A DNA stretch of 64,000 bases from positions 62,001-126,000 of the forward strand of contig NZ_FOLT01000002.1 of NCBI RefSeq assembly GCF_900112455.1, given 5' to 3'. The notes below the pieces were generated by a model. The model was not told where the DNA came from. It worked only from the letters and a program-made list of their open reading frames with translations, and did no database searches. The position numbers and the translations under genes are program-made. The stretch comes from Alkalibacterium subtropicum. GTDB taxonomy: Bacteria > Bacillota > Bacilli > Lactobacillales > Carnobacteriaceae_A. Positions 8,411 through 16,195 of the stretch are shown here, one piece after another (the stretch's first letter is position 1; each line of letters begins with the position of its first letter).

Positions 8411-9937
8411 TTATTGGTTTTGTTTCGCTTTTTCTTTCTTAGCTAGAACTTCATCTTTTCTGTCCTGCAGTTCATTCTGGATCATCAGCATTTTATCTTT
8501 ATCCAGGTCGTAAAACTTCATAGCGATCAACGAAGCGATCCAGGCAAATAATAAGATCCCTATAAACAGGAACATCGTCACCCATAAAATCTCGCTTGTG
8601 TATGGTGTATCGACATCAGGGAAAACTTGTTCAAACCCGATATATGCCAAAGTAAATCCAATAACAGTCTGAGAAAATGATGAAATCATTTTATCAACAA
8701 ATGAGAAGATGGTCCCCATGACACCCGGAGCATAACGTCCGGATTTATACGTTTCATAGTCTGTAACATCCGGGATCATCGGAATGACCAGTCCACCGGA
8801 AAGGGTGCGTACACCGTTACCGACAACGTATAATGTAACGAATGCAATCGTCATGAATCCCCAGTTATCCATTGCGATAGCGCTTGGATCACCTAAAACG
8901 ATGAGCAGGAACATACCGACGAAAGCGGCAATAGATGCCCACGTTGCTAGAATATACCCTTGTTTCGTACCGAATTTTGCCGCGATCCGTGTTCCGAATA
9001 TCGCAATGATAACGTTCGGAATAAGCATGATCCCCGAAAGGACCCCAAACAAGCCATAATCACCGATAACGATACCGAAAAGCATGACCATAACGATCGA
9101 ATTTGTTGCGACCTGCTGTCCCAGTTTATCTGTAGAAGCGGCAACGACCAGCATCTGAAGCGGACGATTTCCTTTAAGGATCTGCCACATGTCTTTGAAT
9201 GTGATTTTGACCACTTCACCTGTACCGAAGAACTCGGGACGGTCTTTTGACCAGATACCGATAACGGCTAGAGTAGTCAAAATCCCCGAAAACACAATAA
9301 AGGTTAAAGCGAATTCATAGAACAGCGCTTCACTGTTCCAGCCGCCATATTTCGGCACCAGATAGTTAGCGAGATAAATGCCGATCCCTGCGAAGAAAAT
9401 AGATGTCATTGAAATATCAAAAGTAGAGAAAATAGGGCGTTGTTCCGGATCGCTTGTAATGACTGATTGACCGGATTTTGTTACAGCGGTCTGGAAAGTA
9501 TAACCTATAATATAAAGGGCATACAAAACGATGAAGTAAGGTAATTTCATTGGATCAGGGACCCGCTGGTTCGTAAAGAAGAGCAGCAGCATGACCACCG
9601 TCATCAAGAGATAACCACCGACCATAAAGGGACGGAACTTACCGAATTTACCGTTTGTCTTGTCGATCCACATCCCGATGACCGGATCCGTAAAGCCATC
9701 GAAAATTCGGCTTCCTGTAATGATCGTTGATACGATCACTGTACCTAAGCCCACGACACCAGTTGCAAAATAAGCTACATTCATCATCAAAAACATGTAA
9801 GCATTTGTTGCCGTATTATTAGCCGCAAAGAACCCTATCTGCCATATTTTAGCTCTATTGAAATTTCGCTTCTTTCCTGCTACCGCTTTCACATCTGATT
9901 CAGCTTTAGCTTCATTTGTTCTGTGTCCTACATCCAT
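8411..9937 (-). CDS. GPH-family sugar:cation symporter (glucuronide transporter-like), copy 1
   Basis: A 508-residue membrane protein with about 12 hydrophobic segments and the glycoside-pentoside-hexuronide transporter signature. The N-terminal region carries GSRIFDGFTDPVIGMWIDKT; a TYKSGRYAPGVMG loop lies in the second half. It imports an intact glycoside by proton or sodium symport for the intracellular GH2 and GH3 enzymes. It is clearly paralogous to the 11106-12617 protein, with long identical stretches. The AAGGAG site is suitably spaced before MDVGHRT. It is the first gene of the symporter-GH3 transcript and has the palindromic operator about 95 bp upstream. The substrate (a glucuronide or uronate-containing disaccharide) is inferred. 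Confidence 0.88.
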   Translation of the reverse strand: MDVGHRTNEAKAESDVKAVAGKKRNFNRAKIWQIGFFAANNTATNAYMFLMMNVAYFATGVVGLGTVIVSTIITGSRIFDGFTDPVIGMWIDKTNGKFGKFRPFMVGGYLLMTVVMLLLFFTNQRVPDPMKLPYFIVLYALYIIGYTFQTAVTKSGQSVITSDPEQRPIFSTFDISMTSIFFAGIGIYLANYLVPKYGGWNSEALFYEFALTFIVFSGILTTLAVIGIWSKDRPEFFGTGEVVKITFKDMWQILKGNRPLQMLVVAASTDKLGQQVATNSIVMVMLFGIVIGDYGLFGVLSGIMLIPNVIIAIFGTRIAAKFGTKQGYILATWASIAAFVGMFLLIVLGDPSAIAMDNWGFMTIAFVTLYVVGNGVRTLSGGLVIPMIPDVTDYETYKSGRYAPGVMGTIFSFVDKMISSFSQTVIGFTLAYIGFEQVFPDVDTPYTSEILWVTMFLFIGILLFAWIASLIAMKFYDLDKDKMLMIQNELQDRKDEVLAKKEKAKQNQ

Positions 9938-10029
9938 CGTGAAAAACTCCTTCTATATCTATATTTGTATGTGCTTACAAAAACGCTTAAAAATAAATGC
10001 TCTTTACGATAAGGCGTTTTCGCTAACAT

Positions 10030-10050
10030 GTATACTAGTATACTAGCATA
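10030..10050. promoter_or_regulatory. Palindromic GntR-type operator, copy 2 (symporter 1)
   Basis: GTATACTAGTATAC (10030-10043) is a perfect palindrome inside TATACTAGTATACTAGCATA, shared with copies 1 and 3. It lies about 95 bp upstream of the first symporter gene. About 30 surrounding bases are the same as at copy 3, consistent with duplication of the whole promoter. Confidence 0.75.
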
Positions 10051-10214
10051 TGCGGAGAGATAAATCTACACCGTTTTCATATTTTCTTTTAAAAAATGAT
10101 GCCCTGCCTTAATTCTGTTATAAACCAGCTCAGTTCAAGTCTTTAGTCAAGAGGTTTCCAACGGCTGATGATTTTGTGACAACAATTTGAATGCTTCTAT
10201 CTACTGCGATTGTA

Positions 10215-10925
10215 TCACAACACAGTATCTTTCGTAGCTTGTACAGACCGTTTTGTTTTTTCCAGAAAATAGTCGGGATACTTGTCAATAATGTGTGTTT
10301 GAGAACTGGCCATAAAGTTGATATGTTTTTCGACAAGGATTTTTACTTCTGCTTTATTTCCGGAGTTCATCGCTGCGAGGATATTTTGATGTTCCTCTAG
10401 AACTTGATTGTAATCAAAGGTGATATTCTTCAAGTTCAGCCATCTCAAGCGATCCAAATGGACACTGGTCTTTCTGATCCATTTCCAGATCTGACCTTTG
10501 CCCAGGATTTCATAACAGGTACGGTGAAATGCATCGTCAAGATCATGATATTTTGATATGTTCCCATTTTTAAACTCCAGCTTCTGCTGATCGAGTATAG
10601 CCTTCAGGCTTATCTCAGAGCTCTCATCGAGAACGTCGCATAGTTCAGCCATCACTTCTCTCTCCGTATATAACCGCAAAAATCTGGAATAGTTCGCCTG
10701 ATCCAAGTCTATTTTTGACACATAGGTTCCCGACTGCGGAAAAGTATACAGCAGATTTTGCTTCTTTAGTTGTTTGATCGATTCCCGGATCGGGGTACGA
10801 CCGACCTCCATACGTTTCATTAATCGTGACTCCGATAATTTCTGGCCTGGATACAGCTCAGTTTTTATGATCATTTCATTCAATTTTTCATATATCTGGT
10901 CCTGAATCGTTATATTTTTGAGCAT
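10215..10925 (-). CDS. GntR/FadR-family transcriptional regulator, copy 1
   Basis: Winged-helix DNA-binding domain at residues ~5-75 (LSESRLMKRMEVGRTPIRESI is the recognition helix region), then a helical FCD ligand domain carrying DAFHRTCYEI and a C-terminal EEH motif, as in uronate regulators such as UxuR and ExuR. The second ATG (10925) is preferred because GGAAGG stands 7 bases before it but only 1-2 bases before the first ATG at 10931. The gene lies upstream of symporter 1 and downstream of symporter 2, all on one strand. It is roughly half identical to the 12880-13590 protein. It probably senses a uronate intermediate and binds the TATACTAGTATACTAG sites; that pairing is inferred. Confidence 0.88.
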   Translation of the reverse strand: MLKNITIQDQIYEKLNEMIIKTELYPGQKLSESRLMKRMEVGRTPIRESIKQLKKQNLLYTFPQSGTYVSKIDLDQANYSRFLRLYTEREVMAELCDVLDESSEISLKAILDQQKLEFKNGNISKYHDLDDAFHRTCYEILGKGQIWKWIRKTSVHLDRLRWLNLKNITFDYNQVLEEHQNILAAMNSGNKAEVKILVEKHINFMASSQTHIIDKYPDYFLEKTKRSVQATKDTVL

Positions 10926-11034
10926 GATCATGCCTTCCTTTCGATTTAAAATATCAAGACTTCATTGATTTTCCTTACAGAATGATCCGAATTTTTTTGG
11001 CGCTGTTATGGTAAGGCTTACATTTTCTTTCAAT

Positions 11035-11066
11035 AAAATGAGATAGTTTTTCAGCTATCTCATTTT
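11035..11066 (-). terminator. Rho-independent terminator after symporter 2
   Basis: A perfect 12-bp stem (AAAATGAGATAG with its complement) and an 8-base loop lie 40 bp beyond the symporter 2 stop codon. T-rich sequence flanks it on both strands. Confidence 0.85.
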
Positions 11067-11105
11067 TTCACATCCTTAACATGTCATTTAAAATCCAGAC
11101 ACTGC

Positions 11106-12617
11106 TTACTGGTTATTTTTAGCAGATAATTCATCTTTTTTATCCTGCAGTTCGTTTTGGATCTTGAGCATTTTATCTTTATCCAGATCATAGAAGTACA
11201 TGGCAATCAGTGAAGCGACCCACGCAAAGACCAATGTGCCCACGAAAAGGAACATAGTCACCCACAAGATATTATCGGAATAGGGTGTATTCACATCCGG
11301 GAAGAGCTGCTCGTATCCGATCAGGGCTAATGAGAATCCGATGATCGTCTGTGCAAAAGATGAAATCATCTTGTCGACGAATGAGAAGATCGTCCCCATC
11401 ACGCCTGGTGCGTAGCGTCCTGTCTTATACGTTTCATAGTCGGTGACATCCGGGATCATTGGAATAACCAGTCCGCCTGATAGTGTACGCACACCGTTAC
11501 CGATGACATAAAGCGTAACGAAGGCAATCGTCATGAAGCCCCAGTTGTCCATCGCGATCGCTTTTGGATCGCCTAGAACTAACAGCAGGAACATGCCGCC
11601 GAATGTGGCGATCGCAGCCCAGGTCGACAGGACGTACCCTTGTTTCGTACCATATTTTCCGGCAATACGTGTACCAAAGAACGCAATAACCACGTTAGGT
11701 ACGAGCATGATTGCCGAAAGGATACCGAACATACCGTAGTCACCGATGATGATCCCAAAAAGCATGACCATAACGATGGAGTTTGTTGCGACCTGCTGAC
11801 CTAATTTCGTTGTGGAAGCGGTGATGACCAGCATCTGCAGTGGTCGGTTTCCTTTGAGGATCTGCCACATGTCTTTGAACGTGATTTTCTTGACTTCTCC
11901 CGTCCCAAAGAATTCCGGACGGTCTTTCGTCCAAATCCCGATCACAGCCAAAGTCGTCAGTACGCCTGAGAAGATGATAAAAGTCAAAGCAAACTCGCGA
12001 AACAAGCCTTCACTGTTCCATCCACCGTATTTAGGTACCAGGTAGTTTGACAAGTAGATGCCTGCGCCGGCAAAAAAGATCGACGTCATTGAAATATCAA
12101 ATGTAGAGAAAAGCGGACGCTGTTCCGGATCACTTGTAATAACTGACTGGCCTGATTTCGTTACGGCTGTCTGGAAGGTGTAACCTATAATGTACAACGC
12201 GTAAAGCGCAATAAAATACGGCATTTTCAATGGATCAGGCACCAACTGGTTCGTAAAGAAGAGCAGCAGCATGACTGCAGTCATTAGCAAATAGCCCCCA
12301 GCCATAAAAGGTCTGAATTTACCGAACTTGCCGTTTGTCTTGTCGATCCACATTCCGATGATCGGATCTGTGATACCATCAAAGATTCGGCTCCCTGTAA
12401 TAATCGTTGAGACAAGTACTGTTCCTAAGCCAACGACACCGGTTGCAAAATAAGCCACATTCATCATTAAAAACATATAAGCGTTCGTAGCCGTATTGTT
12501 AGCCGCAAAAAATCCGATCTGCCAGACCTTCGCTCTATTGAATTCTCTTTTCTTTCCTGATACCGATTTCACTTTTGCTTCGGCTTGAGCCCTGTTATTT
12601 TCTTGTGCTATATCCAT
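11106..12617 (-). CDS. GPH-family sugar:cation symporter (glucuronide transporter-like), copy 2
   Basis: Paralogue of the 8411-9937 symporter, about 503 residues with the same 12-segment architecture and the GSRIFDGITDPIIGMWIDKT signature. The ATG at 12617 (MDIAQENN) is chosen because GAAGGAG lies just before it, inside the codons that follow an upstream ATG at 12641; the paralogue also starts MD. It stands alone between its own operator and terminator, so it can be expressed apart from copy 1. Keeping two close paralogues under the same operator suggests either dosage or slightly different substrates, such as free uronate versus a disaccharide. Confidence 0.88.
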   Translation of the reverse strand: MDIAQENNRAQAEAKVKSVSGKKREFNRAKVWQIGFFAANNTATNAYMFLMMNVAYFATGVVGLGTVLVSTIITGSRIFDGITDPIIGMWIDKTNGKFGKFRPFMAGGYLLMTAVMLLLFFTNQLVPDPLKMPYFIALYALYIIGYTFQTAVTKSGQSVITSDPEQRPLFSTFDISMTSIFFAGAGIYLSNYLVPKYGGWNSEGLFREFALTFIIFSGVLTTLAVIGIWTKDRPEFFGTGEVKKITFKDMWQILKGNRPLQMLVITASTTKLGQQVATNSIVMVMLFGIIIGDYGMFGILSAIMLVPNVVIAFFGTRIAGKYGTKQGYVLSTWAAIATFGGMFLLLVLGDPKAIAMDNWGFMTIAFVTLYVIGNGVRTLSGGLVIPMIPDVTDYETYKTGRYAPGVMGTIFSFVDKMISSFAQTIIGFSLALIGYEQLFPDVNTPYSDNILWVTMFLFVGTLVFAWVASLIAMYFYDLDKDKMLKIQNELQDKKDELSAKNNQ

Positions 12618-12710
12618 GACTAAAACTCCTTCTATTTTCATTATTTGTATATGCTTACATAAACGTTTAAAAAATAAGTGCTATTTCTAAAAAACCGTTT
12701 CCGCTAACAT

Positions 12711-12730
12711 GTATACTAGTATACTAGCAT
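12711..12730. promoter_or_regulatory. Palindromic GntR-type operator, copy 3 (symporter 2)
   Basis: GTATACTAGTATAC at 12711-12724 followed by TAGCAT reproduces copies 1 and 2. It lies about 95 bp upstream of the symporter 2 start, the same distance as copy 2 from symporter 1. Confidence 0.75.
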
Positions 12731-12766
12731 ACATGTTTTGATAAGTCTACACCCTTTTCAAATAAA

Positions 12767-12826
12767 AAAACCTACAACAACTATTCCTTGAAGAAATCAG
12801 TTTCAAGGCTGTTGTTATAGGTTTGT
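12767..12826 (-). terminator. Rho-independent terminator after GntR copy 2
   Basis: Long interrupted stem (CCTACAACAAC with GTTGTT-A-TAGG outside, TTCCTTGAA with TTTCAAGG inside), followed on the minus strand by GGTTTTTTTATTTG. It lies 54 bp past the regulator stop and just before operator copy 3. Confidence 0.8.
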
Positions 12827-12879
12827 TTAATCATTTAATTTTGACGAGAATTTGAAGTAATGTCCATCTGTACTTTTTA

Positions 12880-13590
12880 TCACAATATGGCATCTTCAGC
12901 TTCATTTAGCGGTTGTACCTTTTCTTTTAAAAAGAACTCAGGATACTTGTCAATAATATTTGTCTGAGATTTCACCATAAAGTGGATATGATTAACGACA
13001 AGGTATTTTACTTCTTCTGTTTTCCTGGCTTTTATTGCTGCCAGGATATCTTTATGCTCTTCCAGGATCTGATTGTAATCAAACGTGATGTTTTTCAGGT
13101 GCAGCCATCTGAAACGATCCAAATGGACACTGAACTCTTTGATCCAGCTCCAGATTTGACCTTTCCCGACGATCTCATAACAGGTGCGGTGAAATTCGTT
13201 ATCCAGATCATGATAACCTGAAATATTACCTTTCTCAAATTGCACTTTCTGTTCATCCAGAATAGTCTGGAGTCGTTGTTCGGCTTTTTTGTCCATATTG
13301 GCACTCAACTCGACCATCACTTCTTTTTCCACGCATTCTCTGACGAAGCGTGAGTGGATCGCCTGCTCCATATCGATTTTGGAAACATAAGTCCCGGATT
13401 GCGGGAAGGTATAGACCAGGCCTTGTTTTTTCAGCTGTTTCAGAGATTCTCTGATCGGCGTACGGCCGACCTCCAGCATTTCCATCAGGCTGGATTCCGA
13501 AATTTTCTGTCCGGGATAGAGTTCTGTTTTTATGATCATTTCACGTAACTTTTCGTACGTCTGATCTTGTAGGGTAATATTCTGCATCAT
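12880..13590 (-). CDS. GntR/FadR-family transcriptional regulator, copy 2
   Basis: A 236-residue paralogue of the 10215-10925 regulator. The winged helix covers residues ~5-75 (SESSLMEMLEVGRTPIRESL) and an FCD helical domain follows, with NEFHRTCYEIVGKGQIW and a late NHIHFM segment. AAGGAAG stands 7 bases before the ATG. It is transcribed towards symporter 2 but separated from it by a terminator and operator copy 3. Upstream, ATATACTAATAT at 13629-13640 resembles a decayed operator half and could allow autoregulation. A role as repressor of the glucuronide locus is inferred from family and position. Confidence 0.88.
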   Translation of the reverse strand: MMQNITLQDQTYEKLREMIIKTELYPGQKISESSLMEMLEVGRTPIRESLKQLKKQGLVYTFPQSGTYVSKIDMEQAIHSRFVRECVEKEVMVELSANMDKKAEQRLQTILDEQKVQFEKGNISGYHDLDNEFHRTCYEIVGKGQIWSWIKEFSVHLDRFRWLHLKNITFDYNQILEEHKDILAAIKARKTEEVKYLVVNHIHFMVKSQTNIIDKYPEFFLKEKVQPLNEAEDAIL

Positions 13591-13769
13591 TTTTTATCTT
13601 CCTTCTTTTTTTATGTAATCGCTGTCTTATATACTAATATCTTAAAATATAACACAAAAGAGAGGGAAATGTTAGACTTTATCGAAATTTAGCGTAAATC
13701 GATGGGTTTTATCGGCATTTTTTCTTATTGAATAGTTGTTCCCTTCTTCCTGTCTAAGAAAATATATGG

Positions 13770-14015
13770 GAATGCTTGATTCAGTCAGCATCGGTTCATT
13801 CATTTTCATCTATCGTTTCTATAAGCCGAAGTTTGGGATATTCAGTTTATTCAAGTCTGTACATGAGTTTCTATGAACCGAATCTAGCACTGTTCAGTCT
13901 ATTCATAAGACGACCTGTATCTAATAACCCGAAGTCTCCCCGGGTTCGGCTTGTTCGCTCCTTCCACATATTTCATTAAATCGAAATCGATCCGCCATAG
14001 GTCTATTCATTCATC
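13770..14015. repeat. 51-52 bp tandem hairpin array, locus B (4-5 degenerate units)
   Basis: This fills most of the gene-free stretch 13591-14219. Related units begin at 13821 (ATAAGCCGAAG), 13872 (ATGAACCGAAT), 13923 (AATAACCCGAAG) and 13975 (ATTAAATCGAAAT), spacings 51, 51 and 52, with a weaker copy before 13821. Each unit has a left arm like AAGCCGAA and a right arm like TTCAGTTTATTCA that form an imperfect inverted repeat of about 14 bp. No credible reading frame covers it. It sits between the GntR copy 2 start and the terminator of the next minus-strand operon. Closest relatives are the units at 44740-45020. Confidence 0.75.
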
Positions 14016-14176
14016 TTCCATAGATTGTACACTGAACTTGAGCAAAAAAGTCAAAAGAACAAAACTAATTTAAGCAAATACACAGCTATAAGCCCTATTC
14101 GATGTGTCTCCGGCCCACTCATCTCTTTTTCTGCGATCTCTTCTGATAACTAACACTGTCCTTCATTGTATAGAAA

Positions 14177-14206
14177 AAACGAGATAACGGCATCGTTATC
14201 TCGTTT
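14177..14206 (-). terminator. Rho-independent terminator after the Gfo/Idh/MocA operon
   Basis: Perfect 13-bp stem AAACGAGATAACG with a GCAT loop, just beyond the stop at 14220, followed by TTTTTCTA on the minus strand. Confidence 0.9.
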
Positions 14207-14219
14207 CCTAATAAATCTT

Positions 14220-15302
14220 TTAGTTTTTGACGCGGATAGCTTTTTCCTGAGCCAGGATACACAGTTCCTGTGCTTTGAAGATATGCTCCTGCGTCATCGC
14301 ATTTTCTGTGCGGTCGATACAGTCTTTGATCATTTCCCCGAAGAATGGGAAACCGACTTCTCCGCTGACATGATAATGCTTTTCACCTTCTTCATTGACG
14401 AGATAAACATGGTCGCCGCTCTCTTCTTTAGCCACGTCCACATATTTTCTCACTTCGATCGTCCCTTTAGTTCCTGTGATGAACATACGGCCATCGCCCC
14501 AGGTGCTCAGGCCGTCCGGTGTGAACCAGTCCACTTTAAAGATAAAGGTCGCACCGTTTTCGCCGACAAGCGTCGCATCGCCGTAGTCTTCCAGTTCCGG
14601 CTTGTCCGGATTGGCGTAGTTCCCTACTTTACTGTGAAGGATCTCTGCATCTTTATTACCTGTGAAAGTCAGGAACTGCTCGATCTGGTGGCTGCCGATA
14701 TCACAGAGGATACCGCCGTACTGTTCTTTATTAAAGAACCAGTCTGGACGGCTTTCCTTGTTCAAGCGGTGCGGACCGAATCCTGTGATCTGAATGACAT
14801 CACCGATCATACCGTCTTCGATAAGCTGTCCGGCAAAGATTGCGCCTTCCACGTGCAGACGTTCACTGAAATAGACCCAGAACTTCTGGCCGGTTTCTTT
14901 GACGACTTTTTTCGTTTCATCAAGTTGTTCCATGGTCGTGAAAGCTGTCTTGTCTGAGAAGTAATCTTTCCCAGCTTTCATCACGCGGTTTCCTAACGCA
15001 CTGCGCTCATTCGGGATCGCAGCAGCAGCGACTAATTTCACTTCCGGATCATCCAGGATCTGGTCGATCGATTCAGCGACTTCTGCCTGAGGGAACTGTT
15101 CTCTGTATTCTTTGACCTTTTCAGGATCAGGATCATAGACCCATTTCAACGTCGCACCCGCTTCAACCAAACCATTTGTCATCCCGTTGATATGTCCATG
15201 GTCCAAAGCCGCCACGCCGAAGGTAAATTCGCCTTCATCGACGACACGGTTCACTTTCCCTTTCGGTGCATAATTCATTCCATCTTGTTTACTCAAATCC
15301 AT
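14220..15302 (-). CDS. Gfo/Idh/MocA-family oxidoreductase (divergent)
   Basis: A 360-residue NAD(P)-dependent sugar oxidoreductase homologue. The Rossmann start near residue 28 reads GVAALDHGH instead of a GxGxxG loop. The usual EKP catalytic motif is replaced by SDKTAFTT near residue 116. The family GSHQIEQF segment with the catalytic-type His is present. These changes make it the most divergent of the three paralogues in the operon, and its cofactor chemistry may differ. GAGAAGGTG precedes the ATG. It is the last gene of an AraC-led operon and lies 29 bp after the sugar isomerase. Substrate unknown; possible roles include oxidising a sugar at C3 or reducing a keto-sugar. Confidence 0.82.
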   Translation of the reverse strand: MDLSKQDGMNYAPKGKVNRVVDEGEFTFGVAALDHGHINGMTNGLVEAGATLKWVYDPDPEKVKEYREQFPQAEVAESIDQILDDPEVKLVAAAAIPNERSALGNRVMKAGKDYFSDKTAFTTMEQLDETKKVVKETGQKFWVYFSERLHVEGAIFAGQLIEDGMIGDVIQITGFGPHRLNKESRPDWFFNKEQYGGILCDIGSHQIEQFLTFTGNKDAEILHSKVGNYANPDKPELEDYGDATLVGENGATFIFKVDWFTPDGLSTWGDGRMFITGTKGTIEVRKYVDVAKEESGDHVYLVNEEGEKHYHVSGEVGFPFFGEMIKDCIDRTENAMTQEHIFKAQELCILAQEKAIRVKN

Positions 15303-15331
15303 TTCACCTTCTCAAAATTATTTCAGCTGTT

Positions 15332-16195
15332 TTAAAAGAGATGCTTATAGCCGTTTTCGTACAAGTAGTCGCGTGAAGTTGCCAGGCAGTCAAACGGATC
15401 TCTGCCGTACTGGTCGTCTTGTTCGACTAGCAGATAGCGGGCACCGCTCTTGATGCTCTGCTCGATGATACCTGGAAGATCCAGTGTCCCTTCGCCGAGT
15501 TCAGCAAACTGGATAATATTCGTGAAGGCCTGCATGAAGGCTTTCATGTCTCCATTGTTAAGTGCCTCAAACGCTTCGTCCGGAAGCTGTGAGATGCGGT
15601 AGTCTTTCAGATGGACCAGATCGACTTTGCCTTCATATTCTTTCAGGACTTCGATCGGGTTGCGGCCGCCGCGCTGGATCCAGTGAACATCCAGTTCGAA
15701 TCCTAACAGCGGTGCTTCTTCACGGATGATATCCAAAAGGAACTTGCCGTCATATTTTGTAAATTCGATATGATGGTTATGGTAGTAAAGCTTGATTCCA
15801 TGTTCAGCCAGCTTTTCGGCATAGCTGTTTGCTTCGCGGGCAAATTCGATGACTTTGTCTAAAGAAGCCATAGCGTCAAACGGCAGGATACCGATACGCA
15901 GGATGTCTGCGCCAACAGCCTTACAGTCTTCAACGATTTTATCAAAGTGTGTGCTCAATGACTCCTGTCCTTCTGTCATCGGCTTCAGACCGGCTGACAT
16001 GGACGCGATCTCCATACCGAAGTCCGTCGAAGCCTTTCTGATCGCTTCAACATTTTCAGGTGTCATCGGGATTTGAGAAATCTCGATCGAATGGTACCCC
16101 AGTTCGCTGACTTTCTTCAGCGTATCGTACGCACCGAGTTCTTCAAATTTTTCTTTCAACATCATGGCTTGCACGCCAATTTTAGCTTGTGACAT
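15332..16195 (-). CDS. TIM-barrel sugar isomerase/epimerase (AP-endonuclease-2 fold)
   Basis: A 287-residue member of the xylose-isomerase-like barrel superfamily. Segments expected to hold the divalent metal and substrate are HNHHIEF, ELDVHWIQRGGRNP, VHLKDYR and the terminal LVEQDD. Such proteins act as sugar epimerases, inosose dehydratases or 3-keto-glycoside lyases/hydratases. Its start overlaps the end of the next upstream dehydrogenase gene by 14 bp, and GGAGGAG lies before the ATG, so the two are translationally linked. Pairing with several Gfo/Idh/MocA oxidoreductases recalls the oxidative (3-keto) glycoside pathways. The actual substrate cannot be read from the sequence. Confidence 0.85.
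   Translation of the reverse strand: MSQAKIGVQAMMLKEKFEELGAYDTLKKVSELGYHSIEISQIPMTPENVEAIRKASTDFGMEIASMSAGLKPMTEGQESLSTHFDKIVEDCKAVGADILRIGILPFDAMASLDKVIEFAREANSYAEKLAEHGIKLYYHNHHIEFTKYDGKFLLDIIREEAPLLGFELDVHWIQRGGRNPIEVLKEYEGKVDLVHLKDYRISQLPDEAFEALNNGDMKAFMQAFTNIIQFAELGEGTLDLPGIIEQSIKSGARYLLVEQDDQYGRDPFDCLATSRDYLYENGYKHLF

Noticed and set aside
9977-9992. CcpA cre-like sites upstream of symporters (also 12658-12673)
   Set aside because: ACAAAAACGCTTAAAA and ACATAAACGTTTAAAA share a cre-like centre but miss two to three consensus positions; similarity between them may only reflect promoter duplication.
13776-13979. 67-residue ORF on the plus strand
   Set aside because: It covers the locus B repeat units and has neither a Shine-Dalgarno sequence nor a protein-like composition.
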